Assembly (NCBI GenBank): GCA_018058135.1
Contig: JAGPCK010000029.1
Coordinates: 1 to 35,926, forward strand
DNA: 35,926 bases
Origin: Bacteroidia bacterium
GTDB lineage: Bacteria > Bacteroidota > Bacteroidia > UKL13-3
Reading direction: 5' to 3'
Shown: one piece after another, positions 32,955-35,926 of the stretch
Layout: every line of letters starts with the position of its first letter
Numbering within the stretch: the first letter of the stretch is position 1
The notes under the pieces: generated by a model
Told to the model about the DNA's origin: nothing
Seen by the model: only the letters and a program-made list of their open reading frames with translations
Database searches by the model: none
Translations under genes and position numbers: made by a program

Positions 32955-33674
32955 CTACCCCAACACAAACACTGCCGGTTGCTTGTGCAAATCGGGCAGG
33001 TTGGTTTTCCAATTTTGTACGGTTGTGCTGCGAATAAATTGATTGGGTTGCGTGAGGTTGGCTGCTACACAAAGTTGTGTATCGGGTTGCAGGTTTTTAA
33101 GCAGGTCTTCCAGCAAAGAGTTGTTGCGGTATGGGGTTTCAATAAATAACTGCGTTTGTTTTTTAGTGAGCGCTTCTTTTTCCAATTCCTTAATGCGCCT
33201 AACACGTTCAGCCTTATCAATGGGCAGGTAACCAACAAAAGCGAAACTTTGTCCATTAAATCCGGAGGCCATTAAAGCTAACAAAAGTGAGGATGGCCCG
33301 TGCAAAGGAACTACTTCAATACCTAGTTGGTGCGCTAAAGCAACAGCCTCGGCACCGGGGTCGGCCACGCAGGGCAAACCCGCATCAGAAATAAGACCCA
33401 TATCATGGCCCTGCAAAGCGTCATTCAGTAAGGTCTGTTTTTCTTCCAAAGAAGTGTGTTGGTTGAGTAGTACAAAATGCAACTCACTTTGAGGTGCAGC
33501 CAATTGCAGGTTTTTAATGAGGGCGCGCGCGGCTTTTTCGTTCTCGGCCACAAAATGAAGGAGGTGGTGCACCTGCTGTTTTACCCAGGGAGCCAGCATA
33601 TCTGAAGCTCCTTCTGCACCTAATGTATTAGGAATCAGATATAATTTACCTTTTGTGGGCTGTAAGTCAGTCAT
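32955..33674 (-). CDS. RsmI-like SAM-dependent methyltransferase (tetrapyrrole methylase fold)
   Basis: A 239-residue protein. Opening GKLYLIPNTLGA, then DMGLISDAGLPCVADPGAEAVALAH (the SAM-binding 'isDaG.P.vaDPG' loop), VPLHGPSSLLLALMASG, FAFVGYLPIDKAERVRRIKELE and FIETPYRNN. These match a Bacteroidota-type COG0313 protein related to RsmI, which 2'-O-methylates C1402 of 16S rRNA. Members of this shorter group may not share that exact target, so no symbol is given. Divergent from the foldase gene. Confidence 0.85.
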   Translation of the reverse strand: MTDLQPTKGKLYLIPNTLGAEGASDMLAPWVKQQVHHLLHFVAENEKAARALIKNLQLAAPQSELHFVLLNQHTSLEEKQTLLNDALQGHDMGLISDAGLPCVADPGAEAVALAHQLGIEVVPLHGPSSLLLALMASGFNGQSFAFVGYLPIDKAERVRRIKELEKEALTKKQTQLFIETPYRNNSLLEDLLKNLQPDTQLCVAANLTQPNQFIRSTTVQNWKTNLPDLHKQPAVFVLG

Positions 33675-33706
33675 GTGGCCAAATATACGGCAGTATTGAT
33701 AAAAGA

Positions 33707-33738
33707 GTTGAATTTAAGGTGCGTCCCCCTTATTTTTG
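33707..33738 (+). promoter_or_regulatory. Putative Bacteroidota promoter of the foldase gene
   Basis: gTTG (33707-33710) and TATTTTTG (33731-33738, an exact TAnnTTTG match) are separated by 20 bp. Transcription would start about 15 bp before ATG 33760. Because an alternative in-frame TTG (33736) lies inside the -7 element, ATG 33760 is the preferred start. Confidence 0.6.
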
Positions 33739-33759
33739 CCGTCTTACTTAAAATCAACT

Positions 33760-35871
33760 ATGTCGATACTAGAAAGAATTCGTAACCGTTCAGGATTGTT
33801 AATCGGTTTTGTGGGAGTAGCCCTTGGCTTATTTGTAATACAGGGTTTGCTGGAAAGCAGAGGAAACTTTGGTTCAGCCGGTGCCACTGATGTGGGCGAG
33901 ATAAAAGGTGAAAAAATATCTATAAAATATTTTGAAGCCCGTGTGGAAGAAAATGTAGCCAACTACAAAATCAACTCACAAACTGAAACCGTTGACAACA
34001 ATACCATGGAATCACTTCGTGAGCAAACATGGAATCAATTGGTGCAGGAAGTATTAATGAACGATGCCTATGAAAAACTGGGCATTAATGTTACTACCGA
34101 TGAGTTGTTTGAAATGGTTCAGGGAAAAGACCCTCACCCATCCATCAAAAGTGCTCCCATATTTGTAAACCAGCAAAACGGCCAGTTTGACCGTACCATG
34201 GTTATCAGTTTCCTCAAATCTATTTCACAAGATCCGGAAGGTGAACAAATGAAGCGTTGGTTAGCTTTTGAAGAAGGCATTCAAAAAGAACGCCTCACAC
34301 AAAAATTCAACAGCCTCATTAAGGGGGGAGTTTACGTAAACTCACTTGAAGCAAAAGAGTTATTCATGTCACGCAACAAAACCGTTGACATCAAATTTGC
34401 CGGATTAAACTACGCCAGCATTGCTGATTCAACAGTGCAACTGAGCGATGATGATTTGAAAAAATACTTTGACAAAAACATCAGCAAGTACAAAAACAAA
34501 GAGCGCAGTCGTAAACTTGAGTTTGTGGTGTTTGATATTTTCCCTTCGGGTGAAGATAGTGCCAATGCACAGAAATGGGCAGAGAGCCAGGTGGAACTTT
34601 TCCGCAATTCAACCAACGACTCAGCCTTTGTTGCTTCGAACAGCGATGCTCCATACGATAGCACATTCAAGGGTCGTGGTCAATTGCCTCCTTCTGTTGA
34701 AGACTTGTTGTTTAATGCAGAAAAAGGTACAACCGTGGGTCCTGTGAGTGACAATGGTTCATTCAAAATTTACAAACTTTCTGCAGTACAAGCTGATGGT
34801 CCATTCCAAATGAAAGCCAGCCACATTCTGTTCAAAGTAGAAAATAACGATACAGCTGCTGCGGTTAAAAAAGCTAATGAGGTATTGGCTGAAATACGCA
34901 AAGGTGCCAGCTTTGAAGTTATGGCCGCACAATACGGAACTGACGGAACTGCTCAACGTGGCGGAGACTTGGGTTGGTTCCAGGAAGGCCAGATGGTAGC
35001 AGAATTTAATGATGCCGTTAAGCGCGGAAACAAAGGCGATATGTTTGTGGTAAAAACTCAGTTCGGGCCACACATTGTAAAAGTAACTGAAAACAAAAGC
35101 AACAGAAAAGTACAGGTAGTTACTGTAGAACGTAAGATTGAAGCCGGCAGCAAAACTGTTCAGGCAGCTTACAACAAAGCACAGCAGTTTGCAGCAGCCA
35201 GCCGCACTGCCGAAGACTTTGACAAAAACTCTACTGCTAATAACTACACAAAACGTTTAGCTGAGTCAATAAAAGAAAATGACCGCACTTTACCCGGTAT
35301 TGAAAATTCCAGAGAAGCCGTTCGCTGGGCTTACCGTGAAGAAGCTTCTCGAGGCGATGTATCAGAAGTATTTGAAGCCGGTGATAAATTTGTTGTAGCT
35401 GTGTTAAAAGAAATGCGTGAAAAAGACAAAGCCGGTTTTGACGATGTAAAAACTCAGGTTACGCAAGACGCTACCAAAGACAAAAAAGCAGAAATCATCA
35501 CAGAAAAAATTACTTCTGCTTTAGCGCAAACAAAAGATCCGGTTGCATTAGCCGTAAAATTGGGAACAGTAGCCAATGATGCCGCTAATCAAACTTTTGA
35601 AAATGCCAATATCCCATACATTGGTATGGAGCGTGGTATACTGGGTACAGCATTTGGTTTGAAAGCCAATGTATTATCAGCACCAATTAAAGGTGATAAC
35701 GGTGTATACGTAATTCTGGTTACTAAAATAAATGACGTAAAGGCACCCACAGATATGAAGGTATTCAAGGATGAGTTAATTAATCCGTTAAAATCCCGTA
35801 GTGAGTTTGAGGCCTTTAATGCCATGAAAGAACTTTCTGAAGTTAAAGATAACCGTTACCGTTTTTATTAA
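33760..35871 (+). CDS. PpiD/SurA-like membrane-anchored peptidyl-prolyl cis-trans isomerase
   Basis: A 703-residue protein from ATG 33760. One N-terminal membrane helix (LLIGFVGVALGLFVIQGLL, about 13-31) anchors a large periplasmic chaperone. A SurA_N-like helical region (about 45-220, with GEIKGEKISIKYFEARV-type opening and LREQTWNQLVQEVLM) is followed by a parvulin domain at about 352-447: KASHILFKVENND, GGDLGWFQEGQMV and TQFGPHIVKVTE. A second, degenerate parvulin-like part follows. Such proteins help fold outer-membrane and secreted proteins. It is the only plus-strand gene in the window. Confidence 0.9.
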   Translation: MSILERIRNRSGLLIGFVGVALGLFVIQGLLESRGNFGSAGATDVGEIKGEKISIKYFEARVEENVANYKINSQTETVDNNTMESLREQTWNQLVQEVLMNDAYEKLGINVTTDELFEMVQGKDPHPSIKSAPIFVNQQNGQFDRTMVISFLKSISQDPEGEQMKRWLAFEEGIQKERLTQKFNSLIKGGVYVNSLEAKELFMSRNKTVDIKFAGLNYASIADSTVQLSDDDLKKYFDKNISKYKNKERSRKLEFVVFDIFPSGEDSANAQKWAESQVELFRNSTNDSAFVASNSDAPYDSTFKGRGQLPPSVEDLLFNAEKGTTVGPVSDNGSFKIYKLSAVQADGPFQMKASHILFKVENNDTAAAVKKANEVLAEIRKGASFEVMAAQYGTDGTAQRGGDLGWFQEGQMVAEFNDAVKRGNKGDMFVVKTQFGPHIVKVTENKSNRKVQVVTVERKIEAGSKTVQAAYNKAQQFAAASRTAEDFDKNSTANNYTKRLAESIKENDRTLPGIENSREAVRWAYREEASRGDVSEVFEAGDKFVVAVLKEMREKDKAGFDDVKTQVTQDATKDKKAEIITEKITSALAQTKDPVALAVKLGTVANDAANQTFENANIPYIGMERGILGTAFGLKANVLSAPIKGDNGVYVILVTKINDVKAPTDMKVFKDELINPLKSRSEFEAFNAMKELSEVKDNRYRFY

Positions 35872-35926
35872 TCTCTTGGGTAGCGAAGAACATATTTTCA
35901 GTTACACCTCACACAGAACCGAGTCC

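Noticed and set aside
33736..33759. TTG start giving 8 extra residues to the foldase
   Set aside because: The TTG lies inside the exact TAnnTTTG promoter element; ATG 33760 fits the membrane anchor and expected leader.
35872..35926. Possible terminator after the foldase gene
   Set aside because: The last 55 bases show no hairpin followed by T residues.

Overview
The window comes from a member of the Bacteroidota. The evidence is the gldA-gldF-gldG gliding/secretion cluster, secreted proteins ending in type IX secretion (T9SS) sorting domains, LytTR-type signalling, absence of Shine-Dalgarno sites, and promoters of the TTG/TTTG - TAnnTTTG type. All genes run on the minus strand except the last (a PpiD/SurA-like foldase at 33760-35871). 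No tRNA, rRNA, CRISPR array or intact insertion sequence was recognised.

Region 1 (1-12668): a giant secreted surface protein of at least 3892 codons, cut by the left window edge. It has four beta-helix-like modules each opened by a W-[VI]-[GA] motif, SprB/PKD/Ig-like domains, and twelve 80-residue HYR-like repeats (481-3360) with an exact 240-bp period. A secreted stand-alone protein lies 16 bp upstream and is probably co-transcribed.

Region 2 (12827-17243): four signalling genes: a PAS histidine kinase with a single-domain response regulator, and a LytTR response regulator with a TPR histidine kinase. The 10-mer TACCRAATGC occurs both upstream of the TPR kinase and upstream of the adhesin operon, so the LytTR protein is a candidate regulator of both.

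Region 3 (17329-21686): gldA, gldF, gldG and a DUF4340 membrane protein, tightly overlapping: an ABC system tied to gliding and surface-protein export.

Region 4 (21777-27522): a phenylacetate-degradation operon in the order tetR - paaA - paaB - paaC - [TIR gene] - paaD, followed closely by an NlpC/P60 lipoprotein and a family-2 glycosyltransferase. The most unusual item is an AT-rich TIR-domain gene fitted between paaC and paaD with 11 bp and 1 bp of flanking spacer. A decayed four-helix-bundle (S23-like) element lies between paaA and paaB. No paaE reductase gene is present. A 16-bp palindrome in front of tetR is a likely operator.

Region 5 (27587-32909): three adjoining AT-rich genes for secreted surface proteins, two with clear T9SS C-terminal domains, forming an accessory operon with its own promoter.

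Region 6 (32955-35871): an RsmI-like tetrapyrrole-methylase-fold methyltransferase, divergent from a membrane-anchored peptidyl-prolyl isomerase that may help fold exported proteins.
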